Shown: positions 1-13,580, numbered from the stretch's first letter. The stretch is DNA of 64,000 nucleotides from Drosophila pseudoobscura (GCF_009870125.1 NC_046683.1:55877869-55941868); one strand, 5' to 3'. The notes: a model not told the origin generated them from the sequence alone. Made by a program: numbers and translations.

Positions 1-1426
1 TCTATAATTGACAGAACAACAATACGATGCGCTTTTTCTCTCTGTCTGTCAGTCTGAGATTTTTTGCATTAGGCGACGGGAAAAAGCTGAAAAACTAAAA
101 CTAAAACTAAAATAAAAACAGAAACAGAAACAGCCACAAAGCAGAAAAGCAGTAAAGCAGTAAAGCAGGAAAGCAGAAAAACATAAAAACAAATTGAGGA
201 ATAGAAATAAAAGTAAGAAAAAACGAAAGCAAAAGCGAAAGCAAAAGCAAATGCCGAAACAGTGAAAATGTTCCTTTCATAACTTTTTTGCCAAATTGTC
301 AAACCAACGCTCTCCAGGACTTTGCCTGTCAAGTCTCGGACCAACAACAAACCTACATACAATACCGTACATACATACATACAATACATATATATAGCCT
401 CAAGAGGGGCGGAACGCGAGAACAGAAACCAAAACCAAAACAGAAACAGAAACCACACATACTTATACGATATTGTATGCCTAGTTATAAAGAAAACAGA
501 AAACGAACAGGACGCGAACAGGACCGCAGGAAAGCGCAGAAACAGAAACAGAAACAGAAATTACATTTAGCGTTTAGAAGAGTGTTGATCGCCAACAAAG
601 CAACAAAAAACGGGAGAGATGTTGCAACCGCAATTCCCCAAAACGAAAATTCAAAAATATGAGAAGTCCTCTTGGAAATTTCCGAAATTTCTTCGAGCGT
701 ATATTCTCCCTGCCGTTGTGCATGACCCGCCGGGAACAATCCCGAATAATCTACACATTTATGTATTGTATAATCAAAAAACAAAACAAAACCAAGAATA
801 CAAGAAAACCAGTGAAAAGAAATGTAAGGGAATGAAATGAATATTTGAAGCAGAAAAGACAGAATTCTTCAATTTTAGATAGACAAAAGATCAGGCCACA
901 TTGCCAGTCGCGGGCATATCGGGAGGAGAGTTTGAATGGGTGGTGTTTTACGAGTGTCATCGAGAAGGGTATGACACGGCGAGGTTTACTTTAGCGCAGA
1001 TTCCGCTGAGCACTCAGCAGGTCAGGGGGTCACTTGAAAGTATTCCAATGCTGCAGCTTCGCCCCTGCGACGGCAGATATTTTAACGAGGAGAGGAAGCG
1101 AGTGAGGTGAAGGCAGCGAGAAGGGCAAAAATGTTATATTTGCATAAAATATATATATATATATATTAAACCTACTTCTAAGGCATATACATATATATAC
1201 ACATATAAATATATATATAAATAAATATATTTTTAAGACATGTTCTAAAAGCAATAATTCAAAAAACCGAAAAAGATTGAGGAAAACTGGAGACGAGACG
1301 TGACGGGACGAGACGAACAAGCCGCGAAGTTAAACAAACCCCAAAAGGAATACATAAAATATACACCAATATATAAATATACATAAAAATATATATACAC
1401 TTACACGTAAAGAAATATATATATAG

Positions 1427-1457
<31 letters not shown>

Positions 1458-4400
1458 AATGTATTAAAGTAAAGGATTGATTGTAAGGCGCGGAGAACTC
1501 ACACAGAATCAATGAATGCACAACAGATGGTGTGCACTGTTGATCGATCTTCGATCTTTGATCTTTGATCCTTCGACTGTACTGTCGTACGAGCAGTCTG
1601 ACTCGAATCTTGATTTTTGGAGGCAGCTGTGCCCAAAATTACATCTTTGTAGCGCCGCTGGCAACTTTTGTACTCGTATTATTTGTGAGACAGGTGTAGG
1701 TCGACCGGACAACCGGAACTGGATTTCTGAATCCAGATCTGTATCTGAATCTGAATCTGAATCGCAGAAATAGTTCTGGGCGTGTCCCGTGTCCGCTTAA
1801 GAGACAGCTTTAAGTGTAACGTTGAATTTTCTCTAGCATTTCCCTGTTAACGTTCGTTACGAGTAGTGCAAATGCTTTATCCCATCCCTGATTTGTAGTT
1901 GTAGTGCTCTATTGTTAAAGAACTTCATCAGCAGCTACTATACCAGATGGCAGATCGCAGATCGCCGATCACAAGACATCCAGCATCTATACGTACGAGT
2001 AGATACATATATTAACTATTGGTATACCGGATCAACTTCAACAACAAGCAATGCGTCCTTGTAACAAAATCAATTTCAGTCAATTAGAAAATGTTACACC
2101 AACCAAACAAAGCACAGAGAGCAACATAAAGACAACAACAACAACAAAAACAACAACAGCAGCAACAAAAACATAAATATAAACACAAACAACAAACAAG
2201 AAGAACATTTTTTAGAAATAAAACAAAACAATGAAAAGACAAAAAAGAAGAAACAGTTTTCATTATTTTTTTACTGAGGCGCCGTCGGAGGAGGACGAGA
2301 ACAAAGGCGACAGAGGAGCGACGACACTCGACGGCGCAGGCGCAAAAGCTTTAAATTGAACAAAAATAATTAAATAAATAAATAACAAGAACAAACATAA
2401 ACATAAACATAAAGATAAAGACAAAGACAAAGAGGAACATTGATAAAAGTCAAAAAAGTCTCATTTTATATAGGGAACGAAGAGCGAATATTGAATAATG
2501 AATAATGGATAATGGATAATGCAGAAGAAAGAGCGAACAATTGTGTGTATAAAGAGTACGCCGTAAAAAAATTTTTTTTTTAAATAATGTACCCATACTT
2601 TAAGCTAAATAAATACATACATACATATATGCAGTTTTCAGTCAAAATGTCAATTGGTGGTTAAAGCCGGGAAAGCAAAGCAAACCAAAAACAAAACCAA
2701 AACCAAAACCAAAAGCAAAACCAAACACGCGGCACTAACAGACATAAGGTATAATGTAAAATATTTATAAAGTGGAGGCAAACATTAAAATATAGATTGA
2801 AACTGAAGACACGACACTGAAGATGAGAAGAAGTTACGTAGCTACCATATACGAATTGCTTTCCGTTTTTCTCTTATTATTGACTTAAAAACATATCAGT
2901 TCTAATTATGTGTATGAGTATGCCACACCATCAACAAATACGATACAGTTACAATTACAATTACGATTACGATAACGCTAACGATAACGATAACGATTAC
3001 GACTACGACTACGATAATGAAATACAATTTAACTAATGTCTAGGCGCTAACGATCGAAGAATCTTTCTTTTAACCGAACCACAACACAAACAAAACAAGG
3101 AGACAGACAGACACTTGAACGTTGAAGCCTCGCTGAGGAGCGCATAGCTCTCTATGCGCCCTAAGGGCTCTTGGGAGGCGGGAAATCGCAAGATCGCAAG
3201 ATCGAAAGATCGATATCTTCGATATCATACAGCATACAACCATACACATTGTGGGCCTTCTACACTTTGACGTGCTTTTATATGATAGCAATCTTATACT
3301 TACACAGGACATTTCTATCCGCAGTTTTTTTGTTTTTTTTTTATAGACTTACATATGTACATACACCACAGACACCAAGACACACACCGCGCACACACAC
3401 ACACACCCACACACACTACACGCGACAGAAGAACACGGCATATACATGTATGTACGATGAAGAGTACTTACATACAAAAGAACCTTCATACGAACGATCA
3501 CTTGACTATTTTTGCTATAAGTAAGAAATTCCCCCCAGGAATGTGTCAGTTCGATGTGGCAGAACTCCTGCTGACAAACACCTTTACTATATTGACAATA
3601 TCTCTTATATATTTTACACTATACTATATGGAAAATTATATATTAATATATACAACAAAATGAAGGAAAGAAGAAAACCAAAAACCAAAACAAAAACAAA
3701 AACAAAATGAACAAGTACGAGAATGAGTACGAGTAATACATAAACGAAGACAAGGCGAAGGCGAAGGAGAAGGAGAAGGGGAAGAAGGCGAACGTTAAAA
3801 TTGTATTTACATGAAATGCGTAAAGTAATGCGTAACCAAGCAAAATGAAATCATTTTAATACTTTATACACATATAAAAGTCAAAGGAAGTCTTTTGAGA
3901 AAGATAAAGATAAAGATAAAGAGTTAGAGAAGGAGTTAGAGAAAGTCGTGAAAGGAGCGGATCAGGAGACGCAATTCGATATTCGTATGAAACTACAAGG
4001 CATTCGACAACACGAAGATGATGATGCAAATACATTTATAAAGTGCCCCGAAGCAGGGCCCCCCAGTTTGTAAGTATTCTACCTATGTAAGTAAAGTAAT
4101 TAAGGAGCACAGGACGAGAATCAATTAAACTTACATACAACATACCGTATGGCTATACTGTCTACAGAGCCACGAGCTCGAACAACTTTCAGTGCGAATA
4201 CTTTAAAACACACAACCAAATGAAATGATATGATATGATATATGATATGATATATGAGAATTTTAGCGAGTAAGTCCCAGACGGACACATTGAGATGATG
4301 GGTTAATGGGTTGATGGTGGATAAACGATGGTGGATGTTGAATATTGGATATTGGATATTGAATTTGGGATGTTGGATGCGAGATTCGAAATGTTGGGGC

Positions 4401-4810
4401 GCAGGACGCGAGATGCGGGACGCGGGAGGCAATGCCAATATGTGTATATAAGGTCTATACATATATATAACATAAACTGGTACAGTACTACACTTACAGC
4501 AAACTATACAAGGTAAAAATATAATAATTAAACAACCAGAAACCGCAACAAGCAAACGGAAGTAGAAGCAGAAACGGAAACGGAAACGTAAACGGAAACG
4601 GAAGGATGTGGACGGATAATGATGATGATGATGATGATGACACATACACATAAATAGAAGCATAACATGAATTTAATAAACAATTTTTTTCATTTCTATT
4701 AAGAAATCCGGTAACGAATTTGTATATTTACTACTACAGACCGAAAAGAAGAGGCATAAAAACCTTCATAGGACACCCGCTGTCCCGTATATACATATAA
4801 AACAAAATGA

Positions 4811-4843
<33 letters not shown>

Positions 4844-5884
4844 TATATACATAGTTATATAACCAAGAACAACAAATAAACATATAGTTAAATTCAATAA
4901 TGTTAAGCCTTCGATGAACCGAACAGAACAAACAAACTGGCGGATACGCATGCTGGTGGTTAAAGAAATTCAATTATTAATAAGGACCCTCGAGCATCAG
5001 AGCCGATCAGAGCAGAACTATGCGGCCACCACCACCACCACCACCACCACAACCACCAACATCCCAGCCACAACATCAGCCACATCTACACACCATCTAC
5101 ATTTATTAACAGATGACACCACACATACACGCCAAAGAAGGAAAGGGAGGAACCCACTCGGACGGCAGCGAAATTGCATAAGTTTTTAGCAAACACCCGA
5201 ACGAACGAAAACCACACCATACCACACCACACCACACCACACCTCACCGCATCTCACCCACATAGAGATCCAGCAGTACACACTACTTACATACATATAT
5301 GCAGGGTAAAGAAATGACAAGAATCACTTTGTTCACCATGTGCCACGTACGCGGATTGGGTGGGATGGGCGCGTTAGGTGCGAGGCGAGAGAGGGAAGGC
5401 AAGAGAGGTAAGAGGAGAGACAGAGAAAGAGCAGGTTAGGATCGGCCGAACAGCAATCGCATATGGAACCACACTCCCACACACACACACACACAAAAAC
5501 AGAAAACATAAACAGAAAACTAAAACATGATTTTAAACAGAATGAAATTAAATAATGGCATAGAGTTAAGCTATGGAACATAAGTTTAAAAAACAACGGC
5601 AAAGAAACGCTCTAGAGCAACAAAAAAATAAAACAACAACCAACAAAAAAACAAAAAACCAAGACAAACAAATATATATATATATATATGAAATAAAAAT
5701 TATAATGAAATAACTGAGAAATAAATAAATTAATTCATAATGATAAATAAACAAATATGAACATTGTTCAAAAACATAAGAGATCATGTGTATTCATTTG
5801 GGGTGGGGTGTGGAGATCTGCGATTATACTTGGGGAGTTTGAAATTTCCAGAAATTTCCCACAAAGAAGACTCGCACAGAAATA
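1..5884 (+). other. Long A-rich non-coding tract, probable 3' UTR of a + strand gene to the left
   Basis: No convincing coding exon is seen on either strand. The + strand is strongly A-rich with repeated AAAAC/AAAAAC words, CA and TA microsatellites (about 1147-1220, 1420-1460, 3386-3420, 4807-4850) and a CAC tract (5022-5050). Several AATAAA hexamers occur. The last, at 5746-5751, is followed by a GT-rich stretch at about 5787-5820, the usual layout of a cleavage and polyadenylation site. The neighbouring gene on - ends just beyond, with its own signal near 5900-5905, so the two transcripts would converge. The one-strand composition fits the very long 3' UTRs of fly neuronal genes. The upstream gene is not visible, so this is inference. 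Confidence 0.45.
5746..5751 (+). terminator. Polyadenylation signal AATAAA with downstream GT-rich element
   Basis: AATAAA followed about 40 bases later by a GGGGTGGGGTGTGG-type stretch. It is the most convincing 3' end on + in the first 6 kb. Confidence 0.5.
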
Positions 5885-5899
5885 ACAAACAATAACCAG

Positions 5900-5905
5900 T
5901 TTATT
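5900..5905 (-). terminator. Polyadenylation signal of the SDR gene
   Basis: TTTATT on + reads AATAAA on -, about 160 bases after the stop codon at 6063-6065. It implies a short 3' UTR ending near 5885. Confidence 0.5.
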
Positions 5906-6062
5906 GACCTCAAGCGGGGGGGCAGTACATTACATAAAAATCAACCTTCAATATCAAACATCCCGAGCAAGACGTTGAAAGTAACTTAATCATAAACAAC
6001 AGCAAAAAAAAAAGAAGATACCACTACACAGTAAGCAACATTATCCGAGGGATCTAGAAATC

Positions 6063-7417
6063 TCAGCTGGACTTCTTGGGCTGCTGCTGCCTGGCCTGTT
6101 GCTTCTGGTCCCACCATCGGGCATACCATTTGGCACTACGCTCGGCGCTGGCGTCGGCATCAAACAGTGGCATGTAGTCCATGTGTATCGCGGCGCGCAA
6201 TCGGTTGTACATCAGCATGGAGGACGTGTAGGAGGCGATGGCCCGGGGAGAGTAGTGCAAGCGGTATTTTGTGTAGGGATAGGCGATGCGCACCACAACC
6301 TCCAGCAGGAAGGCCAGGAAGAAGAACAGGAAATGGGGCACATACCACCAGCTGGTCTTCACCTTGAACCGCTCGCCGAGCAGGGCCATCTTCTGGATGA
6401 AGCGGGAGACGTCGTTGATGCCCGTGTCGTCGGTGACGAACACTGGCAGGCCATTGACCGCCTTGCTGGACACCTTCAGGGCCTTGTAGGCACAGAGGTG
6501 GCCCCAGGCCACGTTGCCGGCGTATACCAGCTGCTGTTTGCCCCCGACTCCGGCAATGCGCGGGAATACCCAGCCACGCGTCGACAGATACTCAAAGGTA
6601 TTCGTAACAAAGTGGGAGTCACACTCCCCGTAGGTCAGCGGGGCACGGATGGCACAGGTGGCCAAGTAATCTGCCAGAGAGTTTTAAATGAATGACGCTC
6701 CACGACAGCTAAGACAGCAAGCCAAGACTCACCCTGCTGGTTCTGGAGTGGGGCTCCGTTGGAGTTGAGTACGATGTTCTCGCCCCGCAGCTTGCTCGAG
6801 GCGTATCCTGCAATCAGGAACTGGCTGTCCTGTTCCCAGAGCGAGGCCCCGTCCAAGGTGGGTGTGTCCGTCTTGGATTCCGTTGAATTAATGACGGCCG
6901 AGAAGGTGCTGCGGCCCTTGAAGGGCACAAAGCACACGGACGTGCAGCTGGTGTAGACCAACCGCTTCACATTATTCTGGATGCACAGGTCCACAATGGC
7001 CAGGGTGCCTGGGATAGATTGGTTGATTGTGGTTGATTGGAGATGGCACTCTCAAGCGGACTCTCACTTACCCTTCACATTCACACGGTCCAGCTCCTCG
7101 TAGTTGGGGGGATACTCGATCTTCACTGAGGCCGCGCAGTGGAAGACCCCATCCACTCCGGCGAAGACAGGGCCGAGGCTTTCGCGATCGACGCCAATGT
7201 CGCCCACAAATGTGCGCAGTATGGACGTTTCCGGATGGCCGATGTTGTTCTTGTAGGGCACAATGTCCAGCGAACGGACTTCCCTGATGCCCAGCTCCTT
7301 GCGTCGCTCCAGCAGCTGCTTAATGAGGTGCTGACCCAGAAATCCGCTGCCGCCAGTTACGAGGACCACGTCGCCGGCACCGCCACTGCCACTGTTACTG
7401 CTATTGCTGCTGCTCAT
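6063..7417 (-). CDS. 3beta-hydroxysteroid dehydrogenase/isomerase-type SDR enzyme
   Basis: Three coding exons join in phase: 7417-7072, 7008-6733 and 6670-6063, giving 409 residues; all introns are GT-AG. The N-terminal Rossmann fold has the nucleotide-binding motif TGGSGFLG (residues 21-28). The catalytic pair of extended SDR enzymes is seen as YASSK (Tyr184, Lys188). A hydrophobic segment near the C-terminus (rich in Phe, Leu and Val, encoded around 6285-6330) is typical of membrane-bound 3beta-HSD and NSDHL-like members. These enzymes oxidise a 3beta-hydroxyl using NAD, often on sterols. The fly substrate is not known to me. I believe the D. melanogaster counterpart is CG7724, next to rogdi (CG7725), but this is from memory. 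The ATG at 7417 begins a Ser/Gly-rich leader just before the fold. Confidence 0.85.
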
Positions 7418-9480
7418 TGCTGCTGGTTTGGTCTCGTCTGATAGTTAATGGGAACTGGTTGGGATCGCAAGTAATAAGTGCTGCAATTAGACCGAATGCA
7501 AGTTAAATTTGTGTGAAGTTTCCGTCAGAATAGCTTTAATTGATGCACCATGAGACGCGTCTGTCGCAAGTGGTCGACATTGTCATAAACCTGGGCATAT
7601 AAGCCATTTAAACCAGCTCATCACGGCCTTCTTCGAGGGTCAGCAAAGCTTGTTTCGGAATGACTAGGCGGGTTTTCGAATGCTCGTCTTACGTGACGCT
7701 CTGCTACCGGGATAGCAAAGGTGATATACGAGTATTGCTCGCTCGCATAATTATTTCATGCTCTGTCTGCCGGACTACTCTCATTATCATGGGGGGAAAA
7801 TTGGATTTATTCGGCATCTACTTTTACGACATGCAAGATGCATATCATCACTTTTCCTCTAACGTTAATTTTGAGCTTTCGATTTCCTCTTTGTGTGTTA
7901 CTCGGCCACGGTCAACATTTTTATGTGATTTGTTTAGCAGCACAGCAGCACGGCAGTCCAAAGGCCAGCAACTTCTTTTGTGCAGACTCCAATGAAACAC
8001 TCGCGGCAGAAAGCCAGCAGCAACATCGAACAAATGCGCTAATGCTGACGCTGGGCTGGCTGGGCTGGCTCCGGCTCCGGCTCTGCGGTTACAACACATG
8101 CAGCACAATAATTACTACGAACTGGTTTCCATGTCTATTTCGACATGCAAACGTCAAAGCACTTGATCTAGGCACTTGGACTATTATTGCAAGTACAGAA
8201 GTCCATTGAGAACGGCAACATACTAACAATCCACAGGTTGAAGTACCATTAAACCAACTCCAAAATCGGAGATTCCGCTTACCACGAGATAATATGCCTT
8301 ATAAAAGTAACAATCCAAACGGTCTGCTTGCCGACTTTGAAATGTCTGATGGCCGAAAACAGACTCTCAGCCAGCCACAGCCAGAGCCAGATCCGCAGGT
8401 GGGCTTTCATGAGCTTTCGATAGGTAGCGCCGCTCTCCTATCGATCGCTAGTGTCGATCGATGGGCGCGCACCAGGTAACAGTTTGAAAATGCTGGTAAA
8501 ATGTAATTTTTATTCAACAACAATTAAATGGGTGTGGACAGTAAGTACGCTTAATGTTACATAAATAGTTGTCTTCATTTTGTTTTCCCCAGGCATCGTG
8601 GGGTGTGCATAGGCAATTGCAATGTTCAATAAGTACAGTTATAATTGTTTTCGTTGCGTTTCTCTCTTTACAAACTCTTCAGGTTACAAACATTAGGGTA
8701 AACGAGAAGTAAAAGGCCGTCGATACAAATGACTTTGGATTACGAGTTAGGATTAGAGTTTAGGATTAGGTGCACTTAACCATTAACAACAGATATACAA
8801 CAGGTATACGGAATACGGTTACGTTTACGATTACAAATACGAATACAAAACGGTGTTTAGTACAATTAAAAATTCTGTTCACATTTCGGTTTGGTTTATT
8901 ACAGCAATATCATGTAAATGCCAATGTAAATGTAAGTTCATATATGCAATATATGCTATATGCGGCTGTATATAGTTGTAGATAAGTAACTCCCTCTTAA
9001 GTACTGTACGACTGGACTGTATTGACTGCACTGCTGGCATTGATTACATTGCGCGGGCAAACATAAATAGTGGGATACGGGGTAAATTAACATTAGATTA
9101 CAGATTACAGATTACACATATGAATAGACTATAATTATCTATCAATTTCAATAGTTAAATATACAAAAAAAAAACACATCTCAGTTTTCATTTATCATTC
9201 TAATGCTATTTAGATGCATTTTGATGCATAATTGGAGTGACGTGAAGCGATGAATTCTGAACTCAACTCAAATTCCATGGTATGGTAATAGTTATAGTTA
9301 TAGTAATAGTAATAGTATTATAACATGAATGCTGATTGTGTACATTAAACTAGCTGTATGTTGTCGTGTATATGTGTATATAGAAGTATATATGTATGTA
9401 TGCTTTCAAGTATATGTATATAGTACGCATAGCTATTATGGGCGTGCCGTTTCCAGTAGCAACATTTCAACTAACATTAT
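7418..9480. other. Intergenic: SDR promoter side and rogdi 3' flank
   Basis: No coding exon recognised. 7418-7640 should hold the 5' UTR and promoter of the SDR gene. From about 8500 the sequence is AT-rich with GATTA/TTACGA-type simple repeats (8740-8850) and TATG-rich stretches (9270-9420), typical of the UTR or spacer beyond rogdi. Confidence 0.4.
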
Positions 9481-9614
9481 TTACTTTGCTATTACACGTA
9501 CGATTCTTTATTAGCTATTATTGTTGTTATTGTTTTTTGTCGCCATTCCACAGTTTTCGGGTAGGGTATCTAGGGTATCCTTCCAGCCTGCTATCCTGTC
9601 TGCCAGCCTGAAAT

Positions 9615-11422
9615 TCAGTACGACAATGCCGAGGGCGACCGGGAGCCGACTGTGAAATCTTTATACACCGAAAACACAGAAATCTGCGGAAGAGTAGAAA
9701 TTTCAAATTAGAAATACACAAATAACTCATGTTCCTATGTCCATATCCATATCCATTTTCATCGCATGCCATCCCCTCAATTTGCCATAGTTGCCAATCT
9801 TCATATGGGCCACTTTAATTGCCGACTTGCGTCACAGTCAAGAACAGAACTGCAGCACGGCCCTGGCAGGCGGCCAACAACTAAATAAAACTTGGCAGCA
9901 TCTTGTGGGTGCCGAAAATGGCACACCATGTGCTCTACTGTGCTCTACTGGGTCGGGAGATGACGATGACGATGCCAATGAGTTATCAGTTCAAGAGCAA
10001 ACGTCCTTATCAGAGCAAAGTAATTCCCAAAATGAAGTAATTGATGTGCTTATCCGTATCTTTCATTCTAGGGGATCTCCCCAGCGGAACACTTTACCTT
10101 GTCTTTTAATTGCTGGCACAGTTTCTGGCCATTCATCAGCAGCAGCAGCACATCGTTAAGCCATTGTACAGAGGCCTCGGCCTGCCGGGAGTCGAACCGC
10201 ATCGTGCCCTGGTTGTTAAGCAGCTGATAGACCGCAATGATGAGCTTGTGGCTTTGCAAATAGAAGCTGACCGCCAGATCCTCGGGGAGGTTGGGCACCA
10301 GCGACTTCATGTTGCGCCCCTTGATGAGCTCGTCGATCGGCTTCTTCTTAGGCACCAGCAGACTATTGCGGCCCCGCTGCAACGCATCCAGAATGTTGCC
10401 TATCACATGCAGTACTTCATCGGAGGTTCTGGCGTGTGTAGCATGAGGAAATGAGTATTAATAACCTCGCATCTCGAAAACAATGTCGAATGTGACTCAC
10501 TTGAAGTGATAAGAGTCATCAACGTCGTCAATGTGATTGATTGCTGTCTGTAGATGATTAGCGGCATCCTGAACCTGCTGCAGCTTCCATGGCGAGTCTT
10601 GTGTGATTGAGGTACGTTGCGTTTGGCTTGGAGCTTTGCACAGCTTAAAGCTAATATCCTGCAAGCACACACGATTAGTCATACATAGATACATCGTATC
10701 GTGATAAACTAAACTTACCGCCTGTGTTATGGCATCGCCCGTTAGGGTTAGGACCGCCTTCAGCTGATCGGGCGACACGGTGAGTATGAACTTTTCAGTC
10801 TTCTTTCCCTCATTTTCGTAGAGCGGCACAGGAAATCGATGCGCACACTCCTCCAGTGGGGCACAGGTGCGATGGGTCGGTTTGGAATGGGTGCGAGATT
10901 AGCTATCTCTCGGAGTTGTTGCTTTGCATAGTACTTACCACCAGAATGGTTCGCAGTTGTTTCAATATCGCGTGTACTTCTTGCCGCAGCACCCATTCGA
11001 ATTCAATTTGCTGCGGCGGGAATGTTTGCATATTTGTTTGTGGGTTTGTTCGTATGTTTTGCGATAGCGCCAGAGTCATACAACAGAACAGAGAACAACA
11101 CAGCACCCAACCACCGCCACAGAAATAGGTCGTAGTCGTCCCACCAGACAATGGCACGTTCCGTGAACAAATCAATAGTCAGCATTTGGAGGGTTGCGAG
11201 GGAACGAAGGAAAAGCAGACATAGAATCGATCAATAATCAATAAGTTTCTATAGGGGCACGCACAATGATTAACCCGATTAATTGCACTACATTTCGGCA
11301 ACGGCACTCGGTCCGTCCGTCAGTCCGTCCGTCCGTCCGTCTCGTCGATCGTTGTCATGGTTTTTTAATTTACGTACCAGATTCAGGGCCTCCTCCCGCT
11401 CCGTGTCCACGAGCATTTTCAT
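9615..11422 (-). CDS. rogdi: Rogdi, leucine-zipper-like protein
   Basis: Six coding exons join cleanly in phase: 11422-11378, 11010-10939, 10850-10719, 10658-10501, 10428-10098 and 9683-9615, giving 268 residues, the length I recall for the fly protein. Landmarks shared with human ROGDI, from memory: VHAILKQL near residue 27, VLTLTGDA, WKLQQVQDA, SYHFK, and LCQQLKDK followed by ISVFSVYKDF in the last exon. The last exon is only 23 codons including the stop. Rogdi loss affects memory and sleep in flies. Human ROGDI mutations cause Kohlschutter-Tonz syndrome, and the protein is related to Rav2 of the V-ATPase regulator RAVE. Two candidate ATGs, 11422 and 11416, are in frame. A longer N-terminus is also possible (see the exon at 11938-12062). 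Confidence 0.93.
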
Positions 11423-11937
11423 TGCGCTCTTCGGCTTTTTCCGCGCTGGGATGTATCTGCGTTTGTTCTCAGCAACGCCAGCAATTTGTATTGTGAGCGC
11501 TGTAAATTTTGTTATTATTTTAGTTGTTGTTGTTTAATTAAAATACTGAAAGCGCTAGTGTTGATAAGCGTGCGAAACTGAGTGGGAGCACTTTGGCTGC
11601 CTAACCAGCTATTTTATAGCTAGTTTTATTGCTAAACAATTTAAAAATTTCAATCAGCTGGAAATCGTGATTTTTTGACTATGCGTGTGTGTTCTAGATA
11701 ACGAGCGAATATTATTATTAGCAAATATAATTTTAAAAATCGTTCTAAACATTTAACTTTTCAAGAACGTCAGATCTGCTATAAAATAGCTGATTTGGCA
11801 ACCATGGTGGAAGCACTGCAATGTCGCTGTTAAATGTGCGTGCTGTTAACGCACTGAAATGTCACCGATGGGCTGCTGCAAACTGACTGCTGTGACACTC
11901 GGTTGTGACTGTTTGAAATTCAAAAATTTGTACTTAC

Positions 11938-12062
11938 GTTTACGGATTGGCGGGGGCGTTGTCAGCATAGCCGTCTCCGGCACCGTGTTCAGGACATGTT
12001 GGTGGTACCCGCTGCCACTGCGCTGGCGGTGGAGCGGCTGGAACGACCAATTCGTTGTGGGG
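11938..12062 (-). other. rogdi: Putative upstream rogdi exon with an in-frame ATG
   Basis: On - a pyrimidine-rich acceptor (TTTTTTTCAG) precedes 12062 and a GTAAGTAC donor follows 11938, bounding 125 bases. Splicing to the acceptor at 11500 (TTTACAG) gives an exon 11499-11378 that contains the standard rogdi ATG. The joined frame is open: ATG at 11968 would add 36 mostly basic or hydrophobic residues before the standard start. A two-codon uORF (ATG TCC TGA) lies just upstream, near 11988. A further donor GTGAGT after 12235 suggests a first 5' UTR exon to the right. It may simply be 5' UTR. Confidence 0.4.
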
Positions 12063-12235
12063 CTGAAAAAAACAAGTAGAGAGCGCAGAAGACCACGTAC
12101 TGTTATTATTTAAAATTATTTCGATTTGTTTGCGTTGGCGAATTGAGTTTGCGTTAGATTTCGGCTTGATTTGATTCAAACTCCGGTGCTAATTGGCACA
12201 CGGCAGCTGTTGTTGTATTTGTTGTGTGACTCACG

Positions 12236-13580
12236 TCACACGGCGTCCTACAGCTTTCTGCGCTGACGTCGACGTCTGGTTTCCGCCGAACAACTGCAGA
12301 ATTTACCCGATTACCCGATTCGAACGAACTGCATTCGCAAGCGCATGCATATATGCATATATGCATATACGGCGGGGTTCCCATCGAATCGGATCCACTC
12401 CGCTGCACTCCGCGCCGAGCGGAGACGAGACGGGACGGGTCCGATCGGATTGCATTGAATCACTCGCTTCGCGGCTGCAGCGCGTGTCAGCACTCTTTCA
12501 GACATGGCAAGAATTACAAAATCAACTGCCTGCCCAAAAAACAAAAAATAACAGCTTATCGAGCCACCAAATGCTGGCCAACACACACATGCACACTCAC
12601 TCAATCACTCACTCGCTCGCACTGATACACGCACAAATTTACAACAGCCAAGCCGTTTATCAGGTCCATTTTTGTTTTATAATTTATTTGATAAGCCAAT
12701 GTCAAGAAAAATGAAAAGGCCACAAACAAGAGTATCGCATCGGATTGACTGGGGCTTTTAAAGCATTTATGCCATCATAAATTTTATAGGCACGACCGTT
12801 CCGGCGGTGGCGGCGGCTGCTTTTAGCACGTTCACATTCTTTTTGGCCAAAACAAACAGAACAGAGTTGTTATTATATAAATAACGGTGGGCACTGGAGC
12901 ACTTTCTTTTACCTCTGCGGCATTTTGGATGGATGACTGGACGGATGGTGATCCCCTTGTACTCCTGCTGCTCTGCTGATGAAGATACTCGTACTGCTGC
13001 TTCTTTATCAATTGCAAACACTTGTGGCGCGTACTACGTACATACAAACATACAAACATACATATACATATGTATATATATCACGAGACAATGTCAAAGG
13101 CACGGCGGGGTGTTGGTGCTGTTGGTGGTGCTGGTTGGTGCTGTTGTTCGGGAAAATTTGTGGCCCCTTTGGGTTTTGTTCCGTTTGGTTGGTAGTAGAA
13201 GAAGAGGTAGGAGGTAGAAGCAGAAGCAGAAGCACAAGCACAAGCGGTACGTACGCTCTACGCTGAGCGCTCAATGGCAGCGGAGCCGATGGCAGCAGCA
13301 ACGGCAACGGCAACGGCAACGGCAACAGCAACGATAGCGACAAGAGCAGCGGCAACAATGACGGCTGACGGCGGACGGCGGCGTCCGAGGCCAATGCTCG
13401 TTTGTAGACTTGTAGAGTTAACGTGGTTAAAAGTTGTGGAAGCTTTCGGCAGCTTTCTTCAGCTGCTGCTCAACAGCTCGACGGTTGCTTGGCGGCTGGC
13501 GGTTGGCGGTTGGCGGTTGGCGGACTGTGGCTTTGGGCTAGCGGCTGCAAGAAGTGGACAGACAACAGGTTGGTGGTTTG
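12236..13580. other. Intergenic between rogdi promoter and TpnC73F 3' end
   Basis: No coding exon seen. It contains short repeats: a triplicated ATGCATAT run at 12345-12370, and a GGCAAC hexamer repeat (about 13298-13335) producing artificial Ala-Thr ORFs. A GGCGGTT repeat is at 13492-13520. The rogdi transcription start is expected at the left side of this interval. Confidence 0.4.

Noticed and set aside
3355-3663. His/Thr-rich ORFs at the CA repeat
   Set aside because: Created by a CA microsatellite within UTR-like sequence.
11310-11345. GTCC repeat near rogdi exon 1 resembling the INE-1 TCCGTCCGTCC tail
   Set aside because: Only the simple repeat is present; the other INE-1 words are missing, so it is counted as a microsatellite.
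13274-13394. Ala-Thr repeat ORF and its Leu-Pro counterpart on the other strand
   Set aside because: Produced by a GGCAAC hexamer repeat; no conserved domain, in the spacer between TpnC73F and rogdi.
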